Shown here: positions 52,301-64,000 of the stretch, piece by piece
How the letters are laid out: every line of letters starts with the position of its first letter
How positions within the stretch are numbered: position 1 is the stretch's first letter
From: Phylloscopus collybita
Lineage: Eukaryota > Chordata > Aves > Passeriformes > Phylloscopidae
Direction of reading: 5' to 3'
DNA: 64,000 nucleotides
Assembly: GCA_027886175.1 (NCBI GenBank)
Contig: JAJNNQ010000075.1
Coordinates: 33,882,501-33,946,500, forward strand
The notes under the pieces: generated by a model
What the model was told of the DNA's origin: nothing
Database searches by the model: none
What the model saw: only the letters and a program-made list of their open reading frames with translations
Position numbers and translations under genes: made by a program

Positions 52301-53684
52301 TACATGATCTGATAGAATTTGTTGGCTTTTAAATAGTGGGTAGGTTGCTGAATTTCTACCCTCAATTCAATGGGTGTTGCATAGCATTTAAGGTAATCAT
52401 TGGATTTCTTTAATGTGAAATGTGACCAAAAAATCTGTAAAACAAAAAATTCCTTAGTACTATGGGTTTTGACTGTAGATATCTGAAGTAAAGCTAAATT
52501 TCCTATCCGTGCTTTGTTGAAGAATGCATAATGATTATCCACTGACTAGCCAGCCTACAGCAGTGAGTATTAGCAGATAATTCTCAGGAATCCAGTATAT
52601 TCTCAGACCTTGCATGCACAAAAATTGAAAGGGCTTTGCCATAATGGCTTAACCATTTTTTAATAAAATATTAAAATTACCGTGCTAAACTGCTGAACTG
52701 CTTGCTATGAGCTCTCTAGCAGCAGACTCAGCCACAGCTCAAAGCATTTCCCAACAGTATGTCAAGTGATCAATCTGTCACAGCAACAATACTTTCCTCT
52801 CTAGGGCAGGTTTTTCATCACCTTGGAAATGACAGAGTTGCTGAGCTAATCGAAGACAGTTTACAGTGATGTGTATTAATTCAAGCCCATACCTAAGTGA
52901 TATCCGTTCCTTCAAAATTCCATTACAGCTGTGTAACACATGCTTAGCTACTTATTTCATTAAAATCTGGTTTTTATATGTTGGTTGTACCAACCCTTCC
53001 AGAAACGTCTGATGAATCTTTATTAGCTACATCAACTTCCTGGGCAGTCGTTTCTTCTTTATTACTTCTGTATTATTTTCTTCTTAACAACAATTTAGTA
53101 TTGAGGAAGAAATGAGTAATGGAAAAGAATATTATTGTTGTATGTACAATAAATTAAAAGCATCTATTTTCCTTTAAAAGATGCAGCAGTTGTAGTACTC
53201 TATACTCCTTTCTGCACAAACTTCGACACAGGAGGTTAAATTTGGCTTGGAAGCACAGTAATTTTCCCTAAATATTTTGGGCTGCCAGATTATAACAAGA
53301 GAGCTTTCAGAAATCTTTTTCCTTAGGCATAAACCATTTGTCCAGTAAGGTCAAGAGCAGCCAAGGAGAATGGACTGAGGTCCATACCTGTGGGTACATC
53401 AGTGTTGTTGCAGCAGTAACCAGCCTAACTGGACCAAAAACCTTAATGCCATGAAGGAGTTGGAAGGCTTGGGACCTGTCTACAGGGAAAACTCAGCAGG
53501 GCTGAGAAAACTGGAGAGCTGAGACAGAAAGAAGGATCAGAGGCTGCCCAAGGGGAGCAAATGTTGACTATAGAGAAAAGACTAAAAAAAGAATAGGGGG
53601 TGGGGGAAAATTATTTCCAGAAACAGGTAAGCCATTACAGAATTCAGAATTTATTATTAGTGCTTTCTTCTGAACTGGCAGTAT

Positions 53685-53710
53685 TTAATGCTTACCTATG
53701 TAAGCATTAA
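53685..53710. repeat. Perfect inverted repeat, 11-bp arms, 4-base loop
   Basis: The arms TTAATGCTTAC and GTAAGCATTAA flank the loop CTAT. There are no mismatches. It lies 1.4 kb before CPA6 exon 2. It could be a chance palindrome or a transposon scar. Confidence 0.92.
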
Positions 53711-54276
53711 GGATTTTTGCAACAAAGGTGAGTCCTACCAGAGCTGTAGTTGCAGTTCACCAAAGGCAAGACCTGGTGCCTGAGAGCCAGGAGTGAGCCA
53801 GGAAGGGCACACTCAGCAGTGCTGTTTCCAGTTGGCCAGATATCTCTTCTCAGCAGACTCAGAACCTTCAGCAAAATAGGAGAGATATTTAAGGGACAAG
53901 CCTCTCAATGTCAAGGGAAATTCTATTGTTTAAAATTCCCAGATAATACGGAAACTGTAGATAAATTAATTGTTTAAAAGCCATTCTGGCTAGTGGATGG
54001 AACTGTAAAAATAAAGATATGCATGACCTCCAAGGTCTCTTGGAAGAGACATCATACTGATTATAAATGGTACAAATTAAAATGTAGGAAAATGCCAGGA
54101 TTCACATTGGCCATGTAAAGTTATTTCATCCTTCTTGTGTATGGCTGATATTTTAGTTACATGACCATCCCCTCTATTTTCTGTGGTCTCCAGCATCGCA
54201 TAGATCATGACAGATGGTGATCATTGAAGAGTCATTCAGTTTCTTGTTTCCTGTTTGCAAAATTATGTCCATGGAG

Positions 54277-54515
54277 ATCATAGAATCATAAAATGCCTTG
54301 AGTTGGAAATGACCTGAAAGATCATCTAGTTCCAGTCCCCCTGCCATGGGCAGGGACACCTTTCACCTCAACAGGTTGTTCAGAGCCTCATCCAACATGG
54401 GCTTAAACACTTCCAGGCATGAGGCGTCCACAGCTTCTCTGGGCAATCAGTTCTTTTGCTCCTCATAGCAAATACTTTCTTCCTTGTATCTTAACTAAAC
54501 TTACTCTATGTCAGT
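54277..54515 (-). mobile_element. CR1 LINE 3' fragment (antisense to CPA6)
   Basis: The + strand opens with ATCATAGAATCATAAAATG, the complement of the CR1 3' end. It runs through GGAAATGACCTGAAAGATCATCTAG, CCCCTGCCATGGGCAGGGACACCT, CAGGTTGTTCAGAGCC and CTTCTCTGGGCAATCAG, in the order expected of CR1. It lies about 590 bases before CPA6 exon 2. Confidence 0.9.
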
Positions 54516-55100
54516 TTCTGTTAAAGAAAGTGAATAAAATCTGCTACTATTATCTAGAACCTTCTAGAGCATGTATGAGCAGCTTTACTTCACAAAATTT
54601 GTGCAAGTTTTAATGGGTAAAGCAAAAGGCATGCCCCGATAAGAAAATCACCTCTTTTCTCAAGTCAACTCCCCTCTTGAATGCATGAGAACAGTGAACT
54701 TTCCAAAGTCCATTAAAGGTTTAAACATGAAAAAACAATGTGTTTTATTTAATCTCATCCTCAGAAACAGATTAATAATTTTGGAAAAAAGTAATTGCTT
54801 TGTTCTGAGGGACATGTTCAGTATAGAAGATGTCAGCCTGAATGGTTTAACTTAGAAGGAATGAACAAAACATTTGCATAGAAATGGAAGGTCAAGCTGA
54901 CACTGGTCTGTAAAGAGCAAATAATTTCTATGGAAGTGCATAACCCAGCCGCAAGTTCAGAAGCAGAGCTCCAGCTCACACAACATTTTGCAGGTGCCAA
55001 AAAAGAGCACAATTACAGTAGCTATCTGACCCTAATTACTGTCCCTTTGTACTCCTGCAAAGAGTCCTAAAGTGCCAATTCAATTTTCTGTTATTGGCAG
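54516..55100 (+). other. CPA6: CPA6 intron 1, acceptor end
   Basis: Short intron tail with no recognised element. It ends in the pyrimidine-rich acceptor tract before the ggcag at 55096-55100. Confidence 0.75.
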
Positions 55101-55176
55101 TGATAAAGTCATACGAGTTGTTCCTGAGAACGAGAGGGAAACACAGATCCTGAGGGCTGCATTCAACAGACTTCAG
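55101..55176 (+). CDS. CPA6: Carboxypeptidase A6, coding exon 2 (start of propeptide)
   Basis: The exon is 76 bases: one base completes the Gly codon split with exon 1 (GG|T), followed by 25 codons and exit in phase 0. The peptide begins DKVIRVVPENERETQ and ends AAFNRLQ. It is the first strand and helix of the M14 activation propeptide, which keeps the enzyme inactive until cleaved. The human protein as I recall it has DKVIRFIP at the same place and exactly 25 residues up to the next exon, so both length and phase agree. The acceptor is a pyrimidine-rich tract ending ggcag; the donor is CAG|gtgagt. A/B-type paralogues have a related EKVFRV motif, but the RYAGDKVIR junction favours CPA6. No frameshift or stop is present. 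The rest of the propeptide and the catalytic zinc domain are not in the window. Confidence 0.9.
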
Positions 55177-57901
55177 GTGAGTTTGATTATTTTCTTCTTT
55201 TTCTGATCTTTTTTGAAGACTGTAGTGGGTTAACTGACTTGTCTTTCATTTGGCACTTCAAATTATTTTATTATCTGGCAAGAAGTCTTTGCCTAGTAAA
55301 TTCCTAATTTACCAATAAAATAGCACATGTATTAGATTCATCATGCCTGACAAATTTAACAACACTTATTTCCTTAAAGTAACACAGGTGCCACATTTGT
55401 AAATTTGCTTTCTTTGCTCTTCCACTTCTTGCTAGCATACATAGTTGCTTCATTATCTGCTCAATGGTGTTACTTAAAAAAATGAGTTAATTCAAGTTGT
55501 GAACGCACAGAGGATGATGAAAAAGGCTTCAGTTTGAGAATCTCTCTGGCAGAATAATTTTCTAGAGGCAGTTGACAGAGTGTATAGGGTAGCAAGCTAA
55601 AATATTTCTTCCCTAGTCTTTCCCTGCAGATATAAATGAAAAGTAGTGGTGCCACTGCAGCAGTGCAGCACAGGAGCACTCTGCAGCACGCCACTCTGCA
55701 GCACACTACTTTGCTGGCACAGCTTACAAAGGCAGGGGTAGTCTTTCCACGGCAGTCTGGCCCACTGTCTCAGAGGATGGGGACTACCTGTAAGCCAGGT
55801 CTATAGTCCCAAAAAAAGGACTGTACCATGCACATGGCACTGTGGGAAAGAGATAAGCTTCATTACTAGTCACCAAAACACCCTAACCGGAGCAGAATCA
55901 TGGGAGTAACATCTTGATCAATATTTTGAGCGCCACAGCATTTAGAGCACGTGCAAAAACTTTGGGCTGCTCACTGAATGTAACTCCAGCAAACTATGAG
56001 GCAGTCTGTGATGTAATTCTGCCCCTATTGTTGAAACCTTATATAAATTATTGTCTTCTCAGTGAAGAACAAATGAAGGTGCATATAATATTTTAGTCCA
56101 ATAGGTAACATCTGGGATACAAGTAAATCAAGTCTCTGTCTGCATACCAAATAAAACAAAAATAAGGTGTTGGAAGAGCTCTTACACCCTCCTGAAACCC
56201 TCCCATCTTTCAGTTATTATGAAGCTTTCTTGCTACTGTTTTTTAAAGAAAGAGGACAGAGCTACCTTAGGTACCTCAGCCCAGGAGAAGGCTTACTGCT
56301 GTTAATACTCCAGCAGCCAAGACATTGAGACCTTACTAGACTTAAGTAGGAAGGCTGAAGCAGTCTTCATCACATCTGCATTTCTTAATGCTGTGTTTGG
56401 TTAGTTCCCTATTCAAGAGGCTGTACTTAGTAACCCACATTCTCAAGACGTCCAGCCTGTGCACGTTACATGAAAAATTTAGATGTTCAACAGAGGCAGT
56501 GTCATGATGCCATGGATTACCACACTTTGCACTGTAATACCCAACTCTTCTAAAGAATATTGTCTCATATTTGTTTCTGCACTACTTGTCAAGGACCTGA
56601 CCCTCACCTGTGAATGTCACTATAACAAAATATCCCAAAAAGGATACTTTACTCCCAATTAGGGGAAAAACCTAACTTTAAACCCAAGCAATAGATGTGG
56701 AAGCTGGTTTTTGCATTAATTTCTCCCTCCTGGATGTTGGAACATAAAAAGGGAGCACATGTGTTTTTTCTTTCTCCTCATATTGTAAACCCTGCAAAAC
56801 AAAGGAGTTACTCACCTTCCTGTAACTGTTTCTCATTACAGAGCTCCCTTAGGCTCCCAGAAAGAGATTCCTTCACTCAATTCTATCAAAGTGGGAGCAG
56901 TAGAAACTTGAATAAATAATTGCCTACTGTAACTCCAAGTGCAGGATGATAAAATTTTGGCAAACTTCATCAGAATCTGACTAGTTAATTAGAAAATGAT
57001 TGATTCTGATGAGAAATTGAGCTGAGGAGGCTGAAAGGAAGACTCAAAAAAGAGAGAGTGTAGTGGCACCCAGTTTCACAAACACAGGCTGGGTTTGGCT
57101 GCCTGTCAGGTCTTGGGGCTCTTCCATCTGCAGCTGTTTCATTGCCCGTCTGCACGGGGTAGAGGAGACACCCAAGTGGATAACAAATAATAGACATGTT
57201 TAACAGTAATTTATCATATTTCCATTCCACAAAAAAATTCACAAGTTATTGCCTCATGGAGAAGTGGATCAATAATGACACTTCTCAGAAAGGTTCAGTC
57301 CTTATACCAGCAATACCAGTCCAATACCAGCAATAATCAGTTGTGGCTGCAAGTCATTGGCCTCTCTGGAGAACCATGTATTTAGAGTTGTGCAATTTTT
57401 AAGTCTCCATATCAATTCTCCCCGTCCTTCCCCTCCCCCTAGACTTCCAGAGTTGAAATTCAATGGACAGTGGATTTATGTTCTGTTTTTTAAATATGAA
57501 CCTTTAACCACAATGTTGATTATATGCTCTAGAGAAAATGGAAGACAGTAAAAAAAAAAAAAAAAAAAAAGCCCAAAACAAAACAAGCGAAACCCCCAAC
57601 AGTGCAAAATAAGGTTCAAACAAGCCCCAGATATAGTCCTGTTGCCATCTTAACACAATATGCCCGACAAACAACAGAAACGTGAGCAGGAGTGTCAACA
57701 GAGACCTATGAATTGCTATAATCACAAAGGCTGCACTTTGGATTTTTTCATTTTTGAGTCAGAAAACCAGAATTGGTTCAAAGACACACCTCCTTTGAAT
57801 CTACTTTGATTTGAGCAATAAATTAATACCAATCTGTTACATTACTCACACATTCTGTTTCTCAAGGGGGAAATAAAGATAGAACCAGGATCCTTTCAAG
57901 A
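55177..57901 (+). other. CPA6: CPA6 intron 2, proximal part
   Basis: The donor gtgagt at 55177 opens this intron. I looked for the next CPA6 exon (expected to begin with a VDLWQP-like peptide) and did not find it. There is a 15-bp CACTCTGCAGCAC duplication at 55677-55706 and a 21-A run at 57550-57570. Confidence 0.65.
57550..57570 (+). repeat. Poly(A) tract, 21 A
   Basis: An uninterrupted 21-A run in CPA6 intron 2. There is no recognisable retroposon in front of it. Confidence 0.92.
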
Positions 57902-58394
57902 TGTGGCAGCAGCCCTCTTGTTAGAGGGTAGAAATGAGCCAAGACAGACTTCTTGTTCATCACAGCATGAAAAAGGTCCTGGTTTATTCCTCTTTACAGC
58001 TCAGCCATCCTGACTCCAGCTGCTGACTCTGGCTGCAGCAAGCTCCTGCTGTAGGTTTCCCTTGCAGCCTCTGACTGCTGGTTATTGCCTGCTGAACTGT
58101 GACTGCATGTATTGGTTTGCAGACTCTGACTGCAGGCTCCATCAACAGGCTCTAACTGCAGACCCAGACTGACCTCACAGCAGTGATTCTCTCCCCAGGA
58201 TCCTTCTTGTTCATGATTCTCACATTCATGATCCAATCCTCACCAGCTGACCCACACCCTTTTCTCACACTTATCTTTATTGGGTGTAGCTGTGACTCAT
58301 CAGGGGCAAGGCTGTATTGGGCAATTAGCACAGCTGTTACTTATCAGAGATGAGGTAGTCCCTGGATTCCCTTCTCCTACATTGAGACATTACA
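57902..58394 (-). mobile_element. LTR-like element, probable solo LTR remnant
   Basis: Read on the minus strand, the segment starts TGTAATGTCTC and ends TGCTGCCACA, giving TG...CA termini. It holds AATAAA signals near 58268 and 57985. The composition resembles avian endogenous retrovirus LTRs. No 5-6 base target duplication is visible at these limits, so the ends are provisional, and no internal retroviral sequence lies beside it. It contains a degenerate 28-bp tandem repeat. Confidence 0.45.
58025..58160. repeat. Degenerate ~28-bp tandem repeat, 4-5 units
   Basis: The motif CTCTGACTGC (variants CTCTGGCTGC, CTGTGACTGC, CTCTAACTGC) returns about every 27-28 bases, each preceded by GCAG or GCTGA. 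It lies inside the LTR-like segment. Confidence 0.7.
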
Positions 58395-61300
58395 GTTTTG
58401 TTCTATTACTCAGTGTTGTGCAAAATTCAGTTTTCAGCCTGAGTTATGATATGGCCTGATATATTCTCTGGTACTTTCAGTATTGTAAGAACAAGAAAAG
58501 TCAATAAAAATAAAACTTTCATCACTTTTTTGTCAAATTGAGAAGAATACATGCACTTGGGTTTCAATTTAGTCATGTTTTTCTACCCTGGAAAGTCAGT
58601 CTATTAGAAATGAGGTATATTTCAGAGGACCAAAACTTACACTATCTAGGGATGTCAGGATTATTCTCCATTAGTCAAACAGGAATTGCGGCACCAAAGT
58701 CATATGGGAACCCAGTTTACCCCTGGGGTGAGCCATGCACAACATAAATATTTTGAATGAATTCCCAGGACAGTGCAAGCACAGAGTAGATTCTGCACAA
58801 ATGGATTATATGCTTGTTGCAGGATTTCCTTGCACAGAACAGACCATCTGTGATAGTAAGGCAAAGGGAACATAATCCCTCCTGTTCCAGGCTTCCTCCT
58901 TGCTGTGTGTGGTGGAGGGAGGTTTTCTATAGACTTGTGGTGTTCTGTGTTCATTCCAGCCATTTCCTTCTGCCTTTAAATTTACACTTGTAAGGCAGAG
59001 TGACTTAGCCTCTTCTTCTTGCTGATCTCTCATAGTCCAAAGAATTATAAGAAAAACTCCTCTCTGTTCAGTTCAAATTACCCTATCCTTCTGAAAGACA
59101 TTATCACAAAGAAGCTTGAAAAAACGATGCTGATGATCCTATTGCAAAGCCAATGTATTTTGGTCAGGCAGAGAACAAAGCAAATGCAAAAATACCCCTC
59201 CTTGTTGTCTACTGATTTGGACAAAGGCAAAAAAACCAAGAAGAGAATAAACCGGCATTGGAAAGAACAGCAGTGTGTCGTTTCACTAATTTTTTTTTTT
59301 AATCTGCCAGCTTCTTAATTACTGTCCTCACTGATTTTTCCTGAGTAAATTTGTCATTTGCAGTCTGCTCTAACACCAGAGCAGTGGGAGAGGAAGTGAG
59401 GAAGTGGTGAGAGCTTTGCCTTTTGCCATGCTGAAGTCAGTGCCATAGAGATCAGCAAGGTCCATCCCTTTTGGGAAAAGCAGCAGACACCAAAGGAATA
59501 CTTTCCCAAATGTGCATTTACAGAAACCAACATGAGACATCCTTGAAGGATCATTTTGGAATTGGCTATATGCCTTGCTGCATTTGAAGTATTTTAGAAT
59601 GTCTCCCCAGTGATTAACTTGGACAGTGACAGTTTAGCTAAAACTTGACCCACAAAATTCATATAAGAATTTGAAGGACTACTCAGGGTTTTTAGTTCAC
59701 ATAGAAACCTCTTGATGACAAACAGGACTACTCTTTTACCAATTTCCAAGCTGTAAGGTTAATTCACAACTTTTACAGAAGGTGTAGTCCCTAAGAACGT
59801 CTTAAACCTAACATCTGGAGCTCCATAGGAGAGATATTTGCTCCCTACTTTTTTAAGCAAAAGGGAAAAAAAAGAGTCTATATAATGCTTAGTGTAACAA
59901 ATCCCTGAATTCTACCCAAATTGTCCAGGCTCTGCTACTGTTTGAATGCCATTGCCTATACTGAGTGAATAATGGATAATGAATGTTTCATTCCACACAT
60001 TTTACATTTGTTCATGAATTGCCCAGTGGCAAATCACATAAGTCATAATCACTTGCTGAGTAATTTCCACAAATTAGTTTTGGTCTGTAGCTCCATTGCC
60101 CACAGTACTTCGTTATTAATCATTATTATAAATTGATTCCTTCATAGACTGGTTCTGTTAACTTTGAGGTGACAGAATATTGCACTTTTTTCCTTGGTGG
60201 GGTGAACATAGCATGTAGATCTGCACTGCCAGTAAAAATAGCCAGCCCTAAAGATTAAGATTTTTCTGCTGTGAGTTCTGTAAAATTGCCTGAACGTGCA
60301 TGTATTTAACCAATAAATTCAGCTACTGTAAAGAAGAAATACAGAAGCCTAAATATACTGAGTCAGATCAGCTGCATTCTAGCCTCAAAGCAGCAGGAGG
60401 GGGCTCTGGCTGGGACCACTCTTGTCTCAGCCAGGCTGAGCACAGTTCCCTCCCCACCAGCTCCTTACTGTAGGACTACAGCACTCCAGAACAAGTTCTC
60501 AGGAAACTCTTGTGCATCATGCACTGCTGTGTATGCAACTGTTCCTTAGGGCAATATGTGTTGGAGGTCAGAAGAAATGAGGCAGGTGGGGAACAGAGAG
60601 CCATGCTCTTTTTTGGGGCAGGAGATGGCAGTTTCTGGTTTTCACTGAGTGGCAGAGGTGGTAGCAGCTGGCAGATGCCATCAGTATGTGAACAGCAGTG
60701 TCTCTCATCTTCAGCATGTTCCTATAGCATTTCTTTCAGTCTGTGGGGAACCTGGTAATTGTGCTTCCAACCAGCAGCACCATCCCACATCCTTGGACAC
60801 TTTTGGCACAGGCCTTGTGCCAAAGCCCACTGGAGTAGACATGGCAGTGAGTATGACAGGGGTAAATTATGGTGGAGCTCGTGCCTTGACTTTCACATAA
60901 GATGTATAATATGCAAGTATACCATACGTGTATGACAAGTACATTGCATAGCAGTGCTGAGGAACATTTTCATATGGTTGTGATGGAGTAAAATGCAGCA
61001 AATACTTTGACAATTCAAGTGCAAACTCACAGAATTATTTGTTTTCCTAGCTATAGATTGCTGTCCAGCTTTTAGATTTTCTGCTGCAGTAATGCTGCCA
61101 CAGGTGCCAGTCTTGAATTTTTCATTTTCTGTTGCAGTCCTTTGCTCTCATAAATAATTTCTCTTTTTATAGATACAGTACAAATCTTTAGTGGTTAATA
61201 CAAGAAATATCTTTTTGCACGTTCGCTGTTTCACCCTAATAATTTCCAAATTATTACAGTAATCAACAAATGAAAGAGAAATACTTAGGATGATAATACC

Positions 61301-64000
61301 ACGGTAACATGAATATTACTGCCCAGTCTCTGTCCCCAGGGCTCCTCTAGTACATCTGCTGTCCCTCTGCTGTGTACACCTCTCCAATGACTGGCTATTT
61401 TCTCCTGCTCTTTCTTATGCAGAAGACAATTTGAGAAGCCTGTTGCTGATTTATGAACACTTTCATGGTTTTAATTCTGTTGGACCTGAGTGACAAAAAC
61501 AAATGTCACATTCCCAAGTGCTTTGCAAAGAAATGGGGATTTTCTTGTGTCCTCAGATGCAGCAGATTCTGTTTATCTGCTCTGGAATGTTCCTTTGTAA
61601 GCACTATTTTTGAAGCAGCACTTCATTTGAGCCTTGACTGATAACTTCTACTCCATCAGTGGTCTACAAGTACTTTTTATCACATAAACTCCTGACTGGG
61701 ATTGGGACTGTTTGTATAGGTAGCAAAGAACCAACTGCTCTGTGAACATTCCTGGCATAATAGAGTTAGACCACTCATTCTTCAGTAGTTTTTATAAAAG
61801 AAATTCCTGGGCACAGCCAGGCACTACTTCAACTTTGGCAGGAGCCAGCCTAGCAGGCCTTGAAACCAGAACTCCATTCCCTTTTGTTTGTTTTCTAGCC
61901 CTTATAGCAGCTGCTTATCCATTGTAATCCCTGAATTGATCCTGTCATTGCAGTTCAGGGAATCAGAAAAAATGTCTCATAGGGGAAAAGGATCACTTGG
62001 CTATAAATCTGATAGTTTACACCTCCATAGGAAAATGCTTAAAAAGGCTTCAGAGGACAAAAGCCTGTCTGAAATGAAGTAAGAAAGCCTGTCAGCCCAA
62101 GTGGAGCTCTTCTTATTTGCAGAAGGAAGGAACTAGCTCTGCAGCCAGGGCTGCCTGCATTTTACTTTGCATCTACAGCCAATATATCTATATAGGCAGA
62201 TGCTTTAGTTTTCAGTCTAGATTTTACCCTAGCTCATGGTTAGGGTTCCAGTCAGACATTAGAATATTTCAGATACACTAGAAACATCAGGTGACAACAG
62301 AGGGTATTCATTGATATATCAAATACATGTTTGGAAACCACTTGCCAGGCTTAGAAGGAAAATGTTGTTGCAGAAAAACTTTAGTGGGAAAATACAAGAT
62401 AGAACAGAGTAGCCCAGGTTATGACAATATTGTTCTCACAAGACACAGAAAGCATGGACTTTCTGAGATGGAAGGAATCTGCTTCCTCTGAGGAAGCCTG
62501 AGCCTGAGCTCAACAAAGTCATCAGCACACCCCCAGTGGAAGCAGAATCAGATCCAGGGCTTACTGTTCCAATTCCCATGCAGTGCAGCAACAACTGAAA
62601 TTTGAACCAAGCTATAAATAGCTTAATAATAAACAAAAGAAGGGTTTGGTCATTTTGTTTAATGAGTCTGTTAAAGACTTTTTCATGTCTTTCAAATATA
62701 CTTAGCCCAATGGCATCTGCACTTGTAAGAACAGATATTCAGTTACTGTATAATTGAGTATGAGTTTTATCTCAGTGACTCTCTTGAGGAATAGCCTACA
62801 GGTTCTTTTCAGTGTAGAGCCCTGTGTAAAATTATACCAGTGTAAATAGAGTGGACCATTACTTCATTATAGTTCCACAACAATTTGCAAAACTCAAAAC
62901 TTCAAGCTGTGCATTGTTCACGTTCTGTTCCTGCCAGTGTTATGGTTGTTGCAATCCCATGAATCATTCCCGATTTATTGGCACAATTACTCTTACCAGC
63001 CTCAATGAAAAGCAAATAAATACTGAAAAGTTAGAGCCAGTAAAACGTCTAGTGCACTCAATCAGAAACCTAAATTACTTTGCACAGGGACTACCTTGTA
63101 AATCCTTTTAGAAAGCACAGGGAATTCCACACTGGATTGCCACTGGACCATTTTGCAGCACATAAAGGGCAGCTGGAGCAGACTGGTAGTCAGGACTGTC
63201 AATTAAGTTCCTTAATTGGCAGGAGCAAGTGAGGATGAAATCAGTCCTGGTCCTGAAAACATTTGCAAGAGTGAAGACATTCCACAGGAGCAGTTCTGCG
63301 CTTTCCAGGTCAACCATAGCACTGCTGTGAATATGCAGCAGTGCCACAGTGAACAAGAGTCATTCTTGCTTGCTTCTTTCTTTTCAGTGGTACTTTTCTG
63401 TTAGTACTTCAGTACCAACAGAAGTCTAAAATTCTGGTGTACACTGTACATGTGCATGCATGGGGTGTTTGTGTGCATACATGTAAGTGACTGTCTTTCC
63501 CATGTCTGTTGTGATAAAAGCTCAGGTGGTCAGATCTCTGATGACGCCAATAAGGCTACAGTAGTTTCTACTTCTCCTCTCTGCCTTCTACTATTGGATT
63601 TACAATTGAAAACATATCTAATGACTTTCATGACTGCTTAGGGTTTTTATGTGTGTACACATGAGTATCTGGATAGAAATGGGAAACCCACATGTCCTGA
63701 AAGAGCCCATGAGCAGAGTACCCCCGTTTTCATTATTGACTGCACGTTCCCTTTTACAAGAGACTCAGAAATGCCAAGCCATTTCAACTGACGGCATCAT
63801 AAAAATAATTAGATTCTGAACTTTACACTTGACAGCATTTCTCAAAGAAATCCATTCATAGTGATGTTAAGGACAAGGCCATCTTTGGCACGTGTATTGC
63901 TGGACACAACTCAGTAGGAATAAAAACTGGAATTGCTAGGTAATAAAACATCTAACAAAATTACTGTCTTCATGGGGAATAACACAGATAAATCATAAAG
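58395..64000 (+). other. CPA6: CPA6 intron 2, to the window edge
   Basis: AT-rich unique-looking sequence. No exon 3 of CPA6, no RNA gene and no clear transposon was recognised. The many short open frames look random. Confidence 0.6.

Larger units (their letters stand above)
41417..54276 (+). other. CPA6: CPA6 intron 1, distal part
   Basis: AT-rich intron DNA. It contains a very AT-rich, ATATAGAAT-like stretch at about 42150-42240, a 15-bp perfect-but-one duplication at 49304-49333, an A tract at 48060-48078 and a perfect hairpin at 53685-53710. A weak CR1-like phrase around 47060-47110 is too degraded to call. No exon was recognised. Confidence 0.6.

Noticed and set aside
55177..64000. Possible CPA6 exon 3
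   Set aside because: No acceptor followed by a VDLWQP-like peptide was found by eye; GTGGCAG at 57903 reads into a stop quickly.
1..64000. tRNA, rRNA, CRISPR arrays, prokaryotic operons
   Set aside because: None recognised by eye; the direct repeats present are microsatellites, minisatellites or telomere-like hexamers without spacers.

Overview
The window looks like nuclear DNA of a bird. It is mostly AT-rich and non-coding. It carries several decayed copies of CR1, the dominant LINE of birds and reptiles, and LTR-like elements whose look suggests a passerine; that last point is recalled from general appearance and not proven. There are no operons, no prokaryotic genes and no CRISPR.

One gene is supported: the 5' end of carboxypeptidase A6 (CPA6), on the + strand. 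Coding exon 1 (19216-19301) encodes the start codon, a signal peptide and the conserved RYAG end. It lies in a strong CpG island at about 18660-19440. After a 35.8 kb intron, coding exon 2 (55101-55176) continues in phase with DKVIR and the first residues of the activation propeptide. The exon 2 length (25 codons after the split Gly) equals what I recall of the human protein in this stretch. Exon 3 and the catalytic domain were not found and should lie beyond base 64000.

Layout. 1-18660: upstream intergenic DNA, with CR1 pieces, a probable solo LTR (3982-4622), a second LTR (6950-7297), a GC-rich block of unknown origin (about 12290-12620), and a telomere-like hexamer array (16278-17115). The array is arranged as a mirror: GGA-rich, CCCTAA, C-rich centre, TTAGGG variants, then TCC-rich. 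18660-19440: CpG-island promoter with an 11-bp GC minisatellite. 19302-55100: intron 1, with CR1 copies, poly(A) and T/G simple repeats, and two perfect short hairpins. 55177-64000: start of intron 2, with an LTR-like segment containing a degenerate 28-bp repeat.

In mammals CPA6 lies between ARFGEF1 and PREX2, divergent from PREX2. If that order holds here, the left 18.6 kb belongs to the CPA6-PREX2 interval. Most open frames in the window are chance or repeat-driven. The most unusual structure is the mirror-arranged telomere-like array about 2 kb upstream of CPA6. No previously undescribed gene system was recognised.
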